Shown here: positions 4,919 to 5,245 of the stretch, piece by piece
Layout of the letters: every line of letters starts with the position of its first letter
Numbering within the stretch: the first letter of the stretch is position 1
DNA from: Actinomycetota bacterium
GTDB taxonomy: Bacteria; Actinomycetota; Actinomycetes; JACCUZ01
Direction: 5' to 3'
Assembly: GCA_030841245.1 (NCBI GenBank)
Contig: JAVEDG010000182.1
Coordinates: 1 to 5,245 of the forward strand
Length of the DNA stretch: 5,245 nucleotides
The notes under the pieces: generated by a model
Databases searched by the model: none
The model's input: only the letters and a program-made list of their open reading frames with translations
What the model was told of the DNA's origin: nothing
Made by a program: the position numbers and the translations under genes

Positions 4919-4971
4919 CAGCATCCACGCGGACCTTCTGCGGCCGGGCACGTGCCGGGAACTGCGGATGA
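4915..4971 (+). CDS. Putative 18-codon coupling mini-ORF between kinase and regulator
   Basis: A GTG at 4915-4917 overlaps the kinase stop as GTGA. It has a perfectly placed AGGAG (4904-4908, 6-base spacing) and reads 18 codons (MTASTRTFCGRARAGNCG), stopping at TGA 4969-4971, which overlaps the regulator ATG as ATGA. It would carry ribosomes from kinase to regulator. Alternatively, the strong ribosome-binding site is the relic of an older regulator start lost to an indel. The peptide itself resembles nothing known to me. Confidence 0.3.
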   Translation: MTASTRTFCGRARAGNCG

Positions 4972-5245
4972 CCGGTCAGCCGGTGCCCCGCGTCGTCCTG
5001 GTCGACGACCACCGGATGTTCCGCACCGGCGTGCGGGCCGAGCTCGGCGACTCGGTCGAGATCGTGGGTGAGGCGGAGGACGCCGGGTCGGCGATCGCGG
5101 TCATCGCGGCGACAGAGCCCCACGTCGTACTGCTGGACGTGCACCTGCCCGGCGGCGGCGGGCTGGCCGTGCTGCGCGAGCTGGTGCCGCGGCTCCCCGA
5201 CGTACGGTTCCTCGCGCTCTCGGTGTCCGACGCCGCCGAGGACGT
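4968..5245 (+). CDS. NarL/LuxR-type response regulator, receiver domain (cut by the window end)
   Basis: N-terminal 92 residues of a response regulator; the rest, expected to include a LuxR-type HTH, lies beyond the window. The receiver features are intact: acidic pair Asp13-Asp14 in VVLVDDHRMF, phospho-acceptor Asp57 in HVVLLDVHLPGGGG, and the conserved hydroxyl residue Ser85 in FLALSVSD. The VDDHRMFRTGV and DVHLPGGGG wording is typical of NarL-family regulators, which partner HisKA_3 kinases. The ATG at 4968-4970 is the only usable start in this frame after an in-frame TGA at 4893-4895, and puts the first beta strand at residue 8. Its own Shine-Dalgarno (CGGGA) is weak; translation may rely on the mini-ORF before it. 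It lies 49 bases after the kinase stop and is presumably its cognate partner. Confidence 0.92.
   Translation, partial: MTGQPVPRVVLVDDHRMFRTGVRAELGDSVEIVGEAEDAGSAIAVIAATEPHVVLLDVHLPGGGGLAVLRELVPRLPDVRFLALSVSDAAED

Noticed and set aside
4214..4951. 245-aa minus-strand frame opposite the kinase
   Set aside because: Antisense shadow; no family resemblance and no spaced ribosome-binding site.
1..5245. CRISPR array, insertion sequence or phage attachment site
   Set aside because: No regularly spaced long repeats, transposase-like frame or terminal inverted repeats; the tRNA 3' ends are not duplicated within the window.

Overview
The window is very GC-rich and codes almost wall to wall, with GTG starts, 4-base start/stop overlaps and strong third-position GC bias, as in an actinomycete (Actinomycetota). 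Gene order supports this. tRNA-Tyr, tRNA-Thr, tRNA-Met, rpmG and a hadA/hadB-type dehydratase pair form the conserved actinobacterial block also known from the Mycobacterium rpmG2-hadABC region. A non-mycobacterial lineage such as Geodermatophilales or relatives is plausible, but that is only an impression from sequence style.

Left part (1-2013, all minus strand, so transcription runs right to left): tRNA-Tyr(GTA), tRNA-Thr(GGT), tRNA-Met(CAT), then rpmG (ribosomal protein L33), a small four-helix membrane protein of SPW-repeat type, and hadA and hadB, which overlap by GTGA. HadB carries the hydratase Asp/His dyad and HadA lacks it, as expected for the two halves of a (3R)-hydroxyacyl-ACP dehydratase. 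The base after the hadB stop is followed by an ATG at the window edge, so another gene may continue to the left.

Right part (2053-5245): an envelope-stress-like module built around a divergent promoter. Leftward run a 430-aa protein with an N-terminal PspC domain, several membrane helices and a C-terminal LiaF/toastrack-type beta domain, and an overlapping 85-aa two-helix membrane protein. Rightward run a histidine kinase whose own N-terminus is also a PspC domain (HisKA_3 plus HATPase) and a NarL/LuxR-type response regulator cut by the window end. The 117-bp intergenic region between the two arms has three 11-bp direct repeats and a 7-bp inverted repeat, and lacks any TA dinucleotide. This suggests activator-dependent, autoregulated expression of both arms. 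The likely logic is that the PspC/toastrack membrane protein senses or restrains, the PspC-kinase signals, and the regulator binds the shared operator. This is inferred from architecture, not proven.

The most interesting points are the paired PspC domains facing each other across a repeat-bearing operator, an 18-codon mini-ORF linking kinase to regulator through GTGA and ATGA overlaps, and an L33 with only three of the four zinc-ribbon cysteines.
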